Source: Chryseobacterium viscerum
GTDB taxonomy: Bacteria > Bacteroidota > Bacteroidia > Flavobacteriales > Weeksellaceae
Assembly (NCBI RefSeq): GCF_002899945.2
Contig: NZ_PPEG02000001.1
Span: 558,001 to 622,000, forward strand
Length of the DNA stretch: 64,000 bases
Reading direction: 5' to 3'
Shown here one piece after another: positions 1 to 7,953 of this stretch; position 1 is the first letter of the stretch; each line of letters opens with the position of its first letter. The notes under the pieces were generated by a model. The model saw only the letters and a list, made by a program, of their open reading frames with translations, ran no database searches and was not told where the DNA came from. A program made the translations under genes and the position numbers.

Positions 1-130
1 GAAGTTTATCTTTCTCTTCCTGAATTCGTTTTTCCAGATTTTCATATTTCACCACTGAAACTTCAGTCTGCTGGGCATTGAAAACCGTACAAAACAGGAA
101 TATGGCTAATACCATTAATAATTTTTTCAT
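1..130 (-). CDS. Exported protein, N-terminal fragment (runs off the left edge)
   Basis: The first 43 codons of a minus-strand gene. The start ATG is followed by two lysines, a hydrophobic stretch and an N-A-Q sequence at residues 18-20 that looks like a signal peptidase I site, so the product is exported. After the signal comes a short strand and a charged helix (KYENLEKRIQEEKDKL). This edge resembles the N-terminus of periplasmic thioredoxin-like proteins of flavobacteria, but the catalytic part lies outside the window, so that is only a guess. It is divergent from the lipoprotein gene that follows. Confidence 0.7.
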   Translation of the reverse strand, partial: MKKLLMVLAIFLFCTVFNAQQTEVSVVKYENLEKRIQEEKDKL

Positions 131-269
131 ATTCAAAATTAATAAAATACTATTATTCAATTACATACAAGAACGGAAATTACAGATTTTATAAATCATT
201 TACAAATAAACAATTTATTTTCATCAGCAATTCATTTTTTTGATATTTTTACTGCCTTAAATTAAAACC

Positions 270-1115
270 ATGAAAAAAGCTTATTTACTTCTGCCAATTT
301 TCTTTTTGGCATCCTGCTCTAGCAGTAATGATGATAACGAATCATCTAACAATAACGGGAACAACAATGATAACAGTCCGGTCTTAGTTACAAAAATGGT
401 TGCTGACGGAGACACTTCAACGTATACTTACAATGGCTCAAAAATCTCTCAGATTAAAAACATCACCAATAGTGAAGTTACCCTATTCAGTTATTCAGGA
501 GATCTGATTACCCAGCAGGTAACTACCGGTTCAAGCACCAGCTATAAAACCAATTATACCTATGATGGAAACAGCAGATTGAGCAAAAAAATATATGTTG
601 AAAATAATCTTTCATCCGGAACTGTTTCTACAGTAGAAACCAATTATACCTATCTTTCCAGCAATAGTGTAAAAATTACTTATACTGCAAACTTTACAGG
701 GTCTCCTGCTATGAGAACCGGTACGAAAATGGCAACATTAAATGCAGACGGCTCACTGAGCAGCTGGACAGAAACAGCATCAGTTCCTGCTAACACCGGA
801 GGATTTCATAGTGCAACGGGATCTTTACAGCCTATCCAATACGATACTAAGAACATTCCTTTTAAAAATATAACAGGATTTTTAAAAATTATTGATACCG
901 AAGATGAAAACGGATCTACCCACAATATCCTAAGCTATAATAATCTCCTTAATTATAACAACGGCTCAGGAAGTGCTGAATGGGATATCTTTAAGTCTAC
1001 TTACGAATACAATACCAGCAATTATCCTACTAAAAATGTCAAAACTTATTATAATAAGACCGGCACAGGGGTAACGAACAGCGAATTGAATACTTACGAA
1101 TACAATCATTTATAA
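270..1115 (+). CDS. Putative surface lipoprotein, unknown function
   Basis: A 281-residue protein with a lipoprotein signal: Lys at 2-3, a hydrophobic core, and the lipobox LASC with the acylated Cys at residue 16. A low-complexity Ser/Asn/Asp linker (about residues 17-36) follows, as in many Bacteroidota outer-membrane lipoproteins. The body has short repeated Tyr-rich strands of the type 'YTYNGSKI', 'FSYSGDLI' and 'YTYDGNSRL', reminiscent of YD/RHS-like beta repeats found in lipoproteins of this phylum. No catalytic motif is seen. It is a single gene closed by a strong terminator. Function is unknown; the export assignment is solid, the fold is a guess. Confidence 0.8.
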   Translation: MKKAYLLLPIFFLASCSSSNDDNESSNNNGNNNDNSPVLVTKMVADGDTSTYTYNGSKISQIKNITNSEVTLFSYSGDLITQQVTTGSSTSYKTNYTYDGNSRLSKKIYVENNLSSGTVSTVETNYTYLSSNSVKITYTANFTGSPAMRTGTKMATLNADGSLSSWTETASVPANTGGFHSATGSLQPIQYDTKNIPFKNITGFLKIIDTEDENGSTHNILSYNNLLNYNNGSGSAEWDIFKSTYEYNTSNYPTKNVKTYYNKTGTGVTNSELNTYEYNHL

Positions 1116-1120
1116 TAGAA

Positions 1121-1145
1121 AAGAGAGCTTAATGCTCTCTTTTTG
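1121..1145 (+). terminator. Intrinsic terminator after the lipoprotein gene
   Basis: A 7-bp stem, AGAGAGC (1122-1128) and GCTCTCT (1134-1140), with a 5-base loop and followed by TTTT. It starts six bases after the lipoprotein stop codon and separates it from the small peptide genes. Confidence 0.8.
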
Positions 1146-1236
1146 TTTTCATTAACACCTATGTTAAATTTTTCCCAATCCATGGAATTATATGGATGAT
1201 TTTGTATATTAGCTCTGAATCAAAACTAAAATTACC

Positions 1237-1398
1237 ATGAAAAAATCAATCATTCAAAAAAGAAAATTAACCAAAACTGAGTTAAAAGAAATTAATGGTG
1301 GAGCACTTCCTCCCAGATGTCTCCGCGGATTCTGTACACTCCCTGACTCAGGAGAGATGGTACCCGGGCTTGTGGGACGAGATGGATTTTGCTGCTAA
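1237..1398 (+). CDS. Double-glycine-leader Cys-rich small peptide 1 (RiPP/bacteriocin-like precursor)
   Basis: A 53-residue open frame. The leader MKKSIIQKRKLTKTELKEIN ends in Gly21-Gly22, matching the double-glycine leader type (L-x-x-x-E-L-x-x-I-x-G-G) cut by C39-peptidase transporters. The 31-residue core contains Cys28, Cys33 and a C-terminal pair, and ends in GRDGFCC. Two further genes downstream encode the same leader and the same ending, which makes a chance open frame very unlikely. Peptide 2 starts 41 bases downstream with no terminator between them, so the two are probably cotranscribed. No modification enzyme or transporter gene lies nearby. The product could be a modified peptide natural product, a secreted signal or a bacteriocin; the sequence does not decide. 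Confidence 0.85.
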   Translation: MKKSIIQKRKLTKTELKEINGGALPPRCLRGFCTLPDSGEMVPGLVGRDGFCC

Positions 1399-1439
1399 TC
1401 AAAAATTAATACTAAAAAACTAATCAAACTAAAACTACC

Positions 1440-1598
1440 ATGAAAAAATCAAACATTCAGAAAAGAAAACTGACAAAAAGTGAATTGAAGGAAATCAACG
1501 GAGGTAACGGACCTATCGTTTGTCCTGAAGGATTATGCAAAATAGGTGATGACCAATATGTTATCGGACCTGTAGGTAGAGACGGATACTGCTGTTAA
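1440..1598 (+). CDS. Double-glycine-leader Cys-rich small peptide 2
   Basis: A 52-residue open frame nearly identical in its leader to the preceding gene (residues 1-22, ending ELKEINGG). The 30-residue core has C-P at 28-29, Cys33, and the same C-terminal GRDGYCC. Leader codons differ at synonymous positions from copy 1 (for example AAACTGACA against AAATTAACC), so these are diverged paralogues under protein-level selection, not a recent duplication. The untranslated bases before the two ATGs are also alike (both read CAAACTAAAACTACC or a close variant). A strong terminator follows. Function is unknown beyond the exported-peptide architecture. Confidence 0.85.
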   Translation: MKKSNIQKRKLTKSELKEINGGNGPIVCPEGLCKIGDDQYVIGPVGRDGYCC

Positions 1599-1627
1599 TA
1601 TCACGTAATCTTGTTAGATAAAATAAG

Positions 1628-1655
1628 GATTGAGGAAACCCCTCAATCTTTTTTT
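1628..1655 (+). terminator. Intrinsic terminator after small peptide 2
   Basis: An 8-bp perfect stem GATTGAGG (1628-1635) and CCTCAATC (1641-1648) with a 5-base loop and seven T. It ends the peptide 1-2 transcript and implies a separate promoter for peptide 3. Confidence 0.85.
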
Positions 1656-1751
1656 GTGAAATCATTTCTACACAAAAAAACATAACAATTTGACTCACAA
1701 TATTTTGAATTATATTTTTCCTTATCTTAGTGAGACCAAATTCAAATTATT

Positions 1752-1919
1752 ATGAAAAATTCAAAAAATCAGAAAAGAAAGCTTAGTAAAAATGAGCTGA
1801 AAGAGATCAGCGGAGGAGCCAACAGACCTATCTGCCCAAGAGTAATAAGCTGTACAGATCCTAATACCGGAGAGGAAAGATCTGGAGTTCCCGGGATGCA
1901 GGATGGATTTTGCTGTTAA
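1752..1919 (+). CDS. Double-glycine-leader Cys-rich small peptide 3
   Basis: A 55-residue open frame with the same leader plan: Lys-rich start, L-S-K-N-E-L-K-E-I-S, Gly21-Gly22. The 33-residue core starts ANRPICP and has Cys28, Cys34 and the C-terminal DGFCC. It shares four cysteines in the same order (two spaced, two adjacent at the end) and a Gly-x-x-Gly-x-x-Asp-Gly stretch before the end with copies 1 and 2, but the middle of the core is longer and different. It lies beyond the terminator of the first two, so it probably has its own promoter in the 96-base gap. Its own end runs into a bidirectional terminator shared with mutS. Confidence 0.85.
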   Translation: MKNSKNQKRKLSKNELKEISGGANRPICPRVISCTDPNTGEERSGVPGMQDGFCC

Positions 1920-1940
1920 TTAAGCTTTAATTTTATAACA

Positions 1941-1975
1941 AAAAAAATGATTGGTTATTTTCCAATCATTTTTTT
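1941..1975. terminator. Bidirectional terminator between small peptide 3 and mutS
   Basis: A 14-bp perfect stem AAAAAAATGATTGG (1941-1954) and CCAATCATTTTTTT (1962-1975). The A/T tails give a U-run on both strands. The mutS stop codon (1955-1957) lies in the loop, so the last MutS codons form one arm. Confidence 0.85.
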
Positions 1976-4546
1976 TATCGCGTTCAGCTTCATCAAAGCC
2001 TCAATCGGTGTCAAAGTATTGATATCTATTTTCGTCAGTTCCTCACGGATATTCTCCAGAACAGGATCATCCAGCTGGAAGAAAGAGAGCTGCATATTTT
2101 CCTCAGTCACTCTTTTGATACTCTCAGAAGTATTTCCTCCCTGGGTTCTGCTCGCTTCAAGTGTTTTAAGAATTTCATTCGCTCTGTTCACCACTTTGGA
2201 AGGCATTCCGGCTAGTTTTGCAACATGAATACCGAAACTGTGCTCACTTCCTCCTGGCACCAGTTTTCTCAGGAAAATGATATTTCCTTTGTTTTCCTGG
2301 ATAGAAACGTGGAAATTTTTCACCCTTTCAAAGTTGATGGTCATTTCATTCAGCTCATGATAGTGGGTTGCAAATAGAGTCTTTGCCTGCGTTGGATGCT
2401 GATGAAGATATTCTGCAATAGCCCACGCGATAGAAACCCCGTCATAAGTGGAAGTTCCACGGCCGATTTCATCCAGTAAAATCAGGCTTCGTTCTGAAAT
2501 GTTATTCAGAATGTTGGCCGCTTCATTCATTTCTACCATGAAAGTAGATTCTCCTGCAGAAATATTATCTGTGGCTCCTACCCTTGTAAAAATCTTATCC
2601 AGCATTCCGATTTCAGCATGCTTTGCAGGCACAAAACTTCCGATCTGAGCCAAAAGACATACAATGGCTGTTTGCCGCAGAATTGCCGATTTACCGGCCA
2701 TGTTCGGACCTGTAACCATAATGATTTGCTGAGAATCTTTATCCAGGAAAATATCATTCGGAATGTACTTTTCTCCCAACGGAAGGGCATTCTCAATGAT
2801 CGGATGTCTGGCTTCTTTTAGATCAATCGCATAGCCGTCATTCAAAACAGGCCTTGTATAACTCTCAGAAACAGCCAGTTCAGACAAACCGGCAGCCACA
2901 TCAAGTTGTGCAATGATATTAGAGTTCCCTTGAATCTGATCGATATAAATCATCGTTTCTGCACATAAATTCCTGTACAATGAAGTTTCCAGAACGCCGA
3001 TTTTTTCTTCGGCTCCCAGAATCTGGTTTTCATATTCCTTTAACTCTTCGGTAATATATCTTTCAGCATTTACCAAGGTCTGCTTTCTTACCCAGTCATC
3101 CGGAACTTTATCTTTATGGGTGTTTCGAACTTCAATATAGTATCCGAAAACATTATTAAAATCAATTTTAAGACTTGAAATTCCCGTTCTTTCAATCTCT
3201 CTCTGGCACATATCATCCAGAAACCCACGTCCTTTACTCTGCAGGTTTCTCAACCTGTCCAGCTCTTCAGAAATACCAGCTTTAATAATGTTTCCTTTGG
3301 CAATGTTTACCGGAAGTTCTTCATTAAGGTGGTTTTCCAGGAATTTAATTAATTCTTCCAGATCAAATAGCGGTTCCAGCCACGCCAGCACTCCTGCATG
3401 AGGATGCAATAACGCTTTGATTTTATGGATATTAATCAAACTTTGACGCAGATATCCCAATTCTTTGGGTGAAATTTTTTCTGCAGCCAGTTTTCCCATT
3501 AATCTGTCAAGATCCGAAATCGATTTCAAAAGCTGGCAGATCTCATATTTCAGAGGTTCATTTTCGTTTAAGAAATCAATCAAAGAAAGCCTTCTCATAA
3601 TCTCATCCACTGATTTTAAAGGAAGAATAATTCTTCTCCTCAATAATCTCCCTCCCATCGGAGTAGACGTTTTGTCAATGATATCCAGCAGAGATTTTCC
3701 TTGTGGATTGCTTGGATAAACGATTTCCAGGTTTCTCAGGGTAAAATTATCCATCATCAGATAATCTTCCTGCGGAATGATCTGAAGTTTTGTGATATGG
3801 GAAAGCAGGTTATGGTGAGTATCCTCCACCAGATAAGCAAAAATAGCCCCTGCTGCAGTGATCGCCAGTGGAAGGCTTTCTACCCCAAATCCTTTTAAAG
3901 AATTGGTTTTAAAGTGATTCGTTAATTTTTCGTAGGCAAAATTATATTGGAAAGCCCAGTCTTCCAGTTTGAAAGCATTTTTATTTTTTATCTGCTCCGG
4001 AATCTGTGTACTTCTCTGGAAAATAATCTCACTGGGATCAAAAGTATTGACAATATGCAACAGTTTTTCCAAAGTTCCTTCACTTACCAGAAACTCTCCT
4101 GTAGAAATATCTACTAAGGCCATTCCATATTTCTCTTTTTCTTTGTGTAAAGAAAGAAGGAAGTTATTCTTTTTTGAATTTAAAACCTGGTCATTGAAGG
4201 TAACACCGGGTGTAACCAACTCCGTAACGCCTCTTTTTACAATCCCCTTCACTGTTTTTGGATCTTCAAGTTGATCACAGATCGCGACCCTCATGCCTGC
4301 CCTTACCAATTTTGGAAGATAAGAATCTACAGAGTGATGTGGAAACCCAGCCAGCTCTATATGCCCATCACCATTGGCTCTTTTGGTAAGCACAATCCCC
4401 AGAATCTGAGAAGTTCTGACAGCATCCTGCCCAAAAGTTTCATAAAAATCCCCAACCCTGAATAATAATAGCGCATCAGGGTATTTCGCCTTGATGGTAT
4501 TGTACTGCGTCATTAATGGGGTTTCTTTCTTCGCTGCTTTTGCCAT
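1955..4546 (-). CDS. mutS: DNA mismatch repair protein MutS
   Basis: An 863-residue MutS, full length for the family. It recognises mispairs and small loops and recruits MutL. Visible in order: the mismatch-binding domain with the Phe-x-Glu motif (FYE, residues 34-36, in GDFYETF), connector and lever domains, the clamp region, and the C-terminal ABC ATPase with Walker A TGPNMAGKS (about 612-620) and Walker B LLDEIGRG (about 690-697) followed by the T-S-T-Y-D signature. A QLSFF motif near residue 819 fits the beta-clamp binding peptide. It stands alone, convergent with the small peptide genes and divergent from an acetyltransferase. All key residues are present. Confidence 0.98.
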   Translation of the reverse strand: MAKAAKKETPLMTQYNTIKAKYPDALLLFRVGDFYETFGQDAVRTSQILGIVLTKRANGDGHIELAGFPHHSVDSYLPKLVRAGMRVAICDQLEDPKTVKGIVKRGVTELVTPGVTFNDQVLNSKKNNFLLSLHKEKEKYGMALVDISTGEFLVSEGTLEKLLHIVNTFDPSEIIFQRSTQIPEQIKNKNAFKLEDWAFQYNFAYEKLTNHFKTNSLKGFGVESLPLAITAAGAIFAYLVEDTHHNLLSHITKLQIIPQEDYLMMDNFTLRNLEIVYPSNPQGKSLLDIIDKTSTPMGGRLLRRRIILPLKSVDEIMRRLSLIDFLNENEPLKYEICQLLKSISDLDRLMGKLAAEKISPKELGYLRQSLINIHKIKALLHPHAGVLAWLEPLFDLEELIKFLENHLNEELPVNIAKGNIIKAGISEELDRLRNLQSKGRGFLDDMCQREIERTGISSLKIDFNNVFGYYIEVRNTHKDKVPDDWVRKQTLVNAERYITEELKEYENQILGAEEKIGVLETSLYRNLCAETMIYIDQIQGNSNIIAQLDVAAGLSELAVSESYTRPVLNDGYAIDLKEARHPIIENALPLGEKYIPNDIFLDKDSQQIIMVTGPNMAGKSAILRQTAIVCLLAQIGSFVPAKHAEIGMLDKIFTRVGATDNISAGESTFMVEMNEAANILNNISERSLILLDEIGRGTSTYDGVSIAWAIAEYLHQHPTQAKTLFATHYHELNEMTINFERVKNFHVSIQENKGNIIFLRKLVPGGSEHSFGIHVAKLAGMPSKVVNRANEILKTLEASRTQGGNTSESIKRVTEENMQLSFFQLDDPVLENIREELTKIDINTLTPIEALMKLNAIKKMIGK

Positions 4547-4670
4547 AGTAAAAAATGAGCCCCAAATTTAGAAAAATAAATTCAGGGTATGAGAATTGTT
4601 TATCAGTTAATCTTTTATACTTTCCTTTATCAGCAATTAATCGTATTTTCACCATCAAATCACATTATTC

Positions 4671-5201
4671 ATGGAATTTCCTGTTTTAGAAACTGAAAGG
4701 CTTATTTTACGTCAGCTTACTTTTGATGATACCCAAGATTTGTTCGAGTATTTTTCTCTGGATGAAGTGATGGAATATTATGATCTGGATACTTTTAAAA
4801 CAGAAGAGGATTCCCGACGTATTATTCAGCATTTTAACAGTGAATTTGAAAAAGGAAAAGGTTTCAGATGGGCTCTGGAACTGAAATCTACTGGAAAAGT
4901 CATCGGAACCTGCGGTTACCACAACTGGTACAGAGAACACTTCAGGGCGGAAGTCGGCTATGAATTGAATCCCAAATTCTGGCAGCAATCCTATATGAAA
5001 GAAGCCATTCTCCCGATTCTGACCTATGGATTTGAAACAATGAGGCTACACCGTATAGATGCGTTCATTGATCCCTCCAATATCTCTTCTGAAAGACTGT
5101 TATCTTCTTTAAATTTCAGCAAAGAAGGAACTTTAAAGGATTTCTTTTTTGAAAAAGGAAAATTTGTAGATGCCACAATCTTTGGGCTTATTAATAAATA
5201 A
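4671..5201 (+). CDS. GNAT family N-acetyltransferase (RimJ/RimL type)
   Basis: A 176-residue acetyltransferase of the RimJ/RimL-like GNAT class, which moves the acetyl group of acetyl-CoA to an amine. The start ETERLILRQLTFDD and the central GTCGYHNWYREHFRAEVGYEL and LHRIDAFIDPSNISSERLL segments (pieces of the acetyl-CoA site and the 'N-x-x-S-x-x-L-L' motif) are typical. The substrate cannot be told from sequence; relatives act on ribosomal proteins, small amines or antibiotics. It is divergent from mutS with a 124-base gap, and is followed by a repeat-rich intergenic element. Single gene. Confidence 0.88.
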   Translation: MEFPVLETERLILRQLTFDDTQDLFEYFSLDEVMEYYDLDTFKTEEDSRRIIQHFNSEFEKGKGFRWALELKSTGKVIGTCGYHNWYREHFRAEVGYELNPKFWQQSYMKEAILPILTYGFETMRLHRIDAFIDPSNISSERLLSSLNFSKEGTLKDFFFEKGKFVDATIFGLINK

Positions 5202-5203
5202 GC

Positions 5204-5338
5204 AGGAAGCACGAAGATGGAAGTTTCGATGGGTCGTTTTAAGTAATGGTTATCTTTTAAATAAAAATGAAATCCAGTAATACTAAGCTGTAAAGAGGCT
5301 TCCCTCCCCAAGCTTCCTTCTCCCCTTCCATTTTATTT
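5204..5338. repeat. GGAAG/CTTCC imperfect inverted-repeat element, copy A
   Basis: The gap after the acetyltransferase starts with purine-rich GGAAGCACGAAGATGGAAG and ends with pyrimidine-rich GGCTTCCCTCC and AAGCTTCCTTCTCC, roughly the reverse complement, around an AT-rich centre. The right arm reaches the stop codon of the cupin-like gene. A related element flanks the other end of that gene (6270-6410). It resembles a small dispersed intergenic element rather than a coding or regulatory region. Confidence 0.45.
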
Positions 5339-6211
5339 TTCTGTTTTCAGGTGTTTCTCCAAAGCTTCTGAGCTCTTTTTATGGGCCCATTTCTGCTTGT
5401 AATTGATCCATTTGGCTTTGAAAAGCTTACGCATTATCTTATCAGTATATCTCATAATAAAGACGTGATACAGCATATTAGCAAAGACATTTGGCTTATT
5501 GGGAAGGGCTCTTAAAGAGAGTGAAAAACCGGGCTCCAGATATCTGTTGAAGTGCCAGAATGCCCCAGGAATAAAGAGCGCATCACCATGTTCCATGAAA
5601 ATTTCATACCCTTTCGCATATTTCAGTGCGGGAAACTTTTCATAATCCGGATTCTCATAATCCAGTTCATAAATGGTATGAACCGATAAGGGAACTTTAT
5701 ATAAAAACGGAGACTGCTTCTGATCAAATAGCAGTATTCTTTTTTTTCCTTCAAAATGGATATGCATAAAATCACCCAGATCCACATCATAATGCATTAA
5801 AACATGAGCTTCACTTCCCCCGAAGAATAAAGTAGGCAGTCTTTTGAAAAACTTCATTCCCAAATCCGGATAGGTGAAATTTTTCAGCAGCTCAGGAAGT
5901 TTGTCTGTGATGATGTAAAAGAAGATTCGCAGATCTGAAGGCTTACTTTTTATAGTATCAATATACTCCTTCATTTTCATACGGGTGACCGGAGCATCTG
6001 AGCTTTTCGCAGCATCAGCAGGCTTATTGTTGTACAACGGAACCTCCTGATCTCCTGCTCTCTCCCGGATATATGACAGATTCCACTTTTCAAAAGCATC
6101 CCATCGGCTGGCGAAATTTTTGATTAAAAGAGGTTTCTGTTTTTTAAAATAGTTCTTCTGAAAATCTTCTTTACTGATATCATTTACAATATCTACGTTT
6201 TCGAGGATCAT
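5333..6211 (-). CDS. Cupin-like (JmjC-type) Fe(II)/2-oxoglutarate oxygenase candidate
   Basis: A 292-residue protein of the cupin_8/JmjC-like group. The N-terminal QKPLLIKNFASRWDAF segment is the usual entry of these proteins. Metal-ligand candidates are the H-x-D in LMHYDVD (about residues 140-146) and the distal His in HGDALFIPGAFWHFNRY, with IHFEGKKRILLF between, as in protein hydroxylases of this fold. The likely chemistry is hydroxylation of a protein or small-molecule side chain using iron and 2-oxoglutarate, in the cytoplasm. The substrate is unknown. It stands alone between two related repeat elements, which could mark a movable or inserted segment; codon use looks ordinary. Confidence 0.85.
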   Translation of the reverse strand: MILENVDIVNDISKEDFQKNYFKKQKPLLIKNFASRWDAFEKWNLSYIRERAGDQEVPLYNNKPADAAKSSDAPVTRMKMKEYIDTIKSKPSDLRIFFYIITDKLPELLKNFTYPDLGMKFFKRLPTLFFGGSEAHVLMHYDVDLGDFMHIHFEGKKRILLFDQKQSPFLYKVPLSVHTIYELDYENPDYEKFPALKYAKGYEIFMEHGDALFIPGAFWHFNRYLEPGFSLSLRALPNKPNVFANMLYHVFIMRYTDKIMRKLFKAKWINYKQKWAHKKSSEALEKHLKTEK

Positions 6212-6269
6212 GTATTTTATATTTAGTGCGAACTAAAAATAGTCTTTTTTTGAAACCTGGGAAAATTAA

Positions 6270-6410
6270 GATTAAAAGGCTGGAAACTGGAAGAGGGATG
6301 CTGGACGTCTACAGATTATTTCATAAAAAGATTTTTATGGAAACTTAGACCTCTTCTTCAGCTTCAATAACTTCCCATCGCCCAGCTTCACACTTCCTTA
6401 CTTTATTAGC
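6270..6410. repeat. GGAAG/CTTCC imperfect inverted-repeat element, copy B
   Basis: The region opens with AAGGCTGGAAACTGGAAGAG and closes with CTTCAATAACTTCCCATC, CCCAGCTTCACACTTCC, again purine-rich against pyrimidine-rich with an AT-rich centre. It shares the GGAAG / CTTCC theme with the element at 5204-5338 on the other side of the cupin-like gene. The promoter of the bestrophin gene lies just beyond it. Confidence 0.45.
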
Positions 6411-6429
6411 AGAGCTCAGATGAAAAATT

Positions 6430-6437
6430 TATATTTG
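6430..6437 (+). promoter_or_regulatory. Likely -7 promoter element of the bestrophin gene
   Basis: TATATTTG, a perfect match to the flavobacterial -7 box TAnnTTTG, 17 bases before the start codon. No good -33 TTTG is seen at the usual distance, so this is a moderate call. Confidence 0.35.
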
Positions 6438-6454
6438 TAGTAATAAGTCAACTT

Positions 6455-7333
6455 ATGAGAGCCTACAATACCAAACATTTCATTAAAATCCTTTTCAGTT
6501 TACACAAAAGCGATACCTTAAAAATTCTTTTTCCGAGTATGGTTCTTGTAGGATTGTATTCCTCGGGCATTCAGTATCTGGAGGTAGGATATTTCCATCT
6601 TACTTCAAAATCCGGAATCAGCAATGTGGGAATGATACATTCTCTGCTGGGTTTTGTTCTTTCTCTTTTACTGGTTTTCAGAACCAATACGGCCTATGAC
6701 AGATGGTGGGAAGGCCGTAAACTTTGGGGGAAACTGGTAAATGATACCCGAAATTTTGCTATAAAGATCAATACCATTTTGGGGGACAATCGTCAGGATG
6801 CAGAACAAATTGCACGATATTTAAAGTTTTTTCCTCACTTTTTAGCCAAACATCTTTCTAAAGAATCTACAAGGCTGGCTTTGGATGAAGATTATTCTGA
6901 AATAGAGAATTCTTTGAAAAATCATGGTCCGAGTGAAATGATTATTCTGATGAGCCATAAATTGAACTTATTAAAGAAGGAAGGTAAGATTTCAGAAATT
7001 GAAATGCTGTATTTAGACACTCAGCTGTCAGGGTTTCTGGATGTATGTGGAGGTTGTGAGAGAATCAAAAATACACCGATTCCCTATTCTTATTCCTCTT
7101 TCATCAAGAAATTTATTATCCTGTACGTTTTTGCACTGCCTATTGCTTATGTAATTACCATCGGCCTTTTTATGATCCCACTTACCGTTTTTGTCTATTA
7201 TGTATTGATGAGTCTTGAGCTTATTGCGGAAGAAATTGAAGACCCTTTCAATAATGATGAAAACGATATTCCTATGGAAGCATTAGCACAGAATATTGAA
7301 AAAAATGTACATCAGATTATGAACAGAAAATAA
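6455..7333 (+). CDS. Bestrophin family ion channel
   Basis: A 292-residue bacterial bestrophin (formerly UPF0187). Bacterial members form pentameric channels in the inner membrane; characterised ones conduct cations while animal ones conduct chloride. Seen: hydrophobic segments near residues 22-42, 60-78 and 210-245, and the hallmark FRTNTAYDRWWEGRKLWG directly after the second segment. The C-terminal part has CERIKNTPIPYSYSSFIKKF and ends with the acidic EDPFNNDENDIPMEAL stretch, which matches the 'D-P-F-G-x-D-x-N-D-l-P' signature of the family. Length is normal. It has its own promoter and shares a terminator hairpin with the convergent next gene. Confidence 0.92.
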   Translation: MRAYNTKHFIKILFSLHKSDTLKILFPSMVLVGLYSSGIQYLEVGYFHLTSKSGISNVGMIHSLLGFVLSLLLVFRTNTAYDRWWEGRKLWGKLVNDTRNFAIKINTILGDNRQDAEQIARYLKFFPHFLAKHLSKESTRLALDEDYSEIENSLKNHGPSEMIILMSHKLNLLKKEGKISEIEMLYLDTQLSGFLDVCGGCERIKNTPIPYSYSSFIKKFIILYVFALPIAYVITIGLFMIPLTVFVYYVLMSLELIAEEIEDPFNNDENDIPMEALAQNIEKNVHQIMNRK

Positions 7334-7334
7334 A

Positions 7335-7359
7335 AAATCAAGCTTTTAAAGCTTGATTT
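7335..7359. terminator. Bidirectional terminator between bestrophin and the next exported-protein gene
   Basis: AAATCAAGCTT (7335-7345) and AAGCTTGATTT (7349-7359), an 11-bp perfect stem around a 3-base loop, with A-rich sequence before and TC-TTTT after. It covers the stop codon of the minus-strand gene. Confidence 0.75.
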
Positions 7360-7945
7360 CTTTTAATTCTCCGTCTTGTTTTATTTCTACAAACTTGCTT
7401 TCCCTGTTGGCCGCAGAATACCCGTAGAAAAATGTATTATATATAGGAGAGGAATACATATATCCTCCCATCCCATTATAAGTATCTGTGGTCCCTGTCT
7501 GCTTCTGGTAACTTGCTGTCGCTGTAAAATTGATAATCGTTTCAATATAATATTTGCCGGGTTTCAGTTTTTCAAACTTAAATCTGCCGCGGTCATCCGT
7601 TAATGCCTCTACTCTATATTTAAAAGCCTCTTCAGACATATACACCGTATTTTTTTTGTTCTCATATTTCCTTCTCATGTCATAAAACTCTTCAAAATAA
7701 GGAGTCACCGGAAAGAGCATGATTACTGTTCCTTGCTTTGCATAATGTTTTTCTCCCAGCAAAGGTTTAATACCCAGGGCTGTTTTCTGCTTGGTAGAAG
7801 CCACCCCTTCAATGGTAGAATTCCCGAACCCAAGCATATCACGGGCCATTTTTTTATCAAAAAAAGCTTGAGGATAATACGTATTTTGTGCTCCCAGGTA
7901 CACAAATCCCAACATCAGTATGAATAATGTGAATAATTTTTTCAT
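7346..7945 (-). CDS. Exported protein with a carboxypeptidase-regulatory-like segment
   Basis: A 199-residue exported protein. I placed the start at the second methionine of the open frame because it begins MKKLFTLFILMLGFVYLGAQ, a complete signal peptide, and the bases upstream contain promoter elements. The middle (about residues 110-150) has TDDRGRFKFEKLKPGKYYI, the motif of the beta-sandwich carboxypeptidase regulatory-like domain, which in Bacteroidota is common in surface proteins. The C-terminal third is Tyr/Gly-rich. Enzyme residues are not seen. It may be a periplasmic or surface structural protein. It is divergent from the YwqK-like gene with overlapping promoters. Confidence 0.8.
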   Translation of the reverse strand: MKKLFTLFILMLGFVYLGAQNTYYPQAFFDKKMARDMLGFGNSTIEGVASTKQKTALGIKPLLGEKHYAKQGTVIMLFPVTPYFEEFYDMRRKYENKKNTVYMSEEAFKYRVEALTDDRGRFKFEKLKPGKYYIETIINFTATASYQKQTGTTDTYNGMGGYMYSSPIYNTFFYGYSAANRESKFVEIKQDGELKEIKL

Positions 7946-7953
7946 AGTATATT

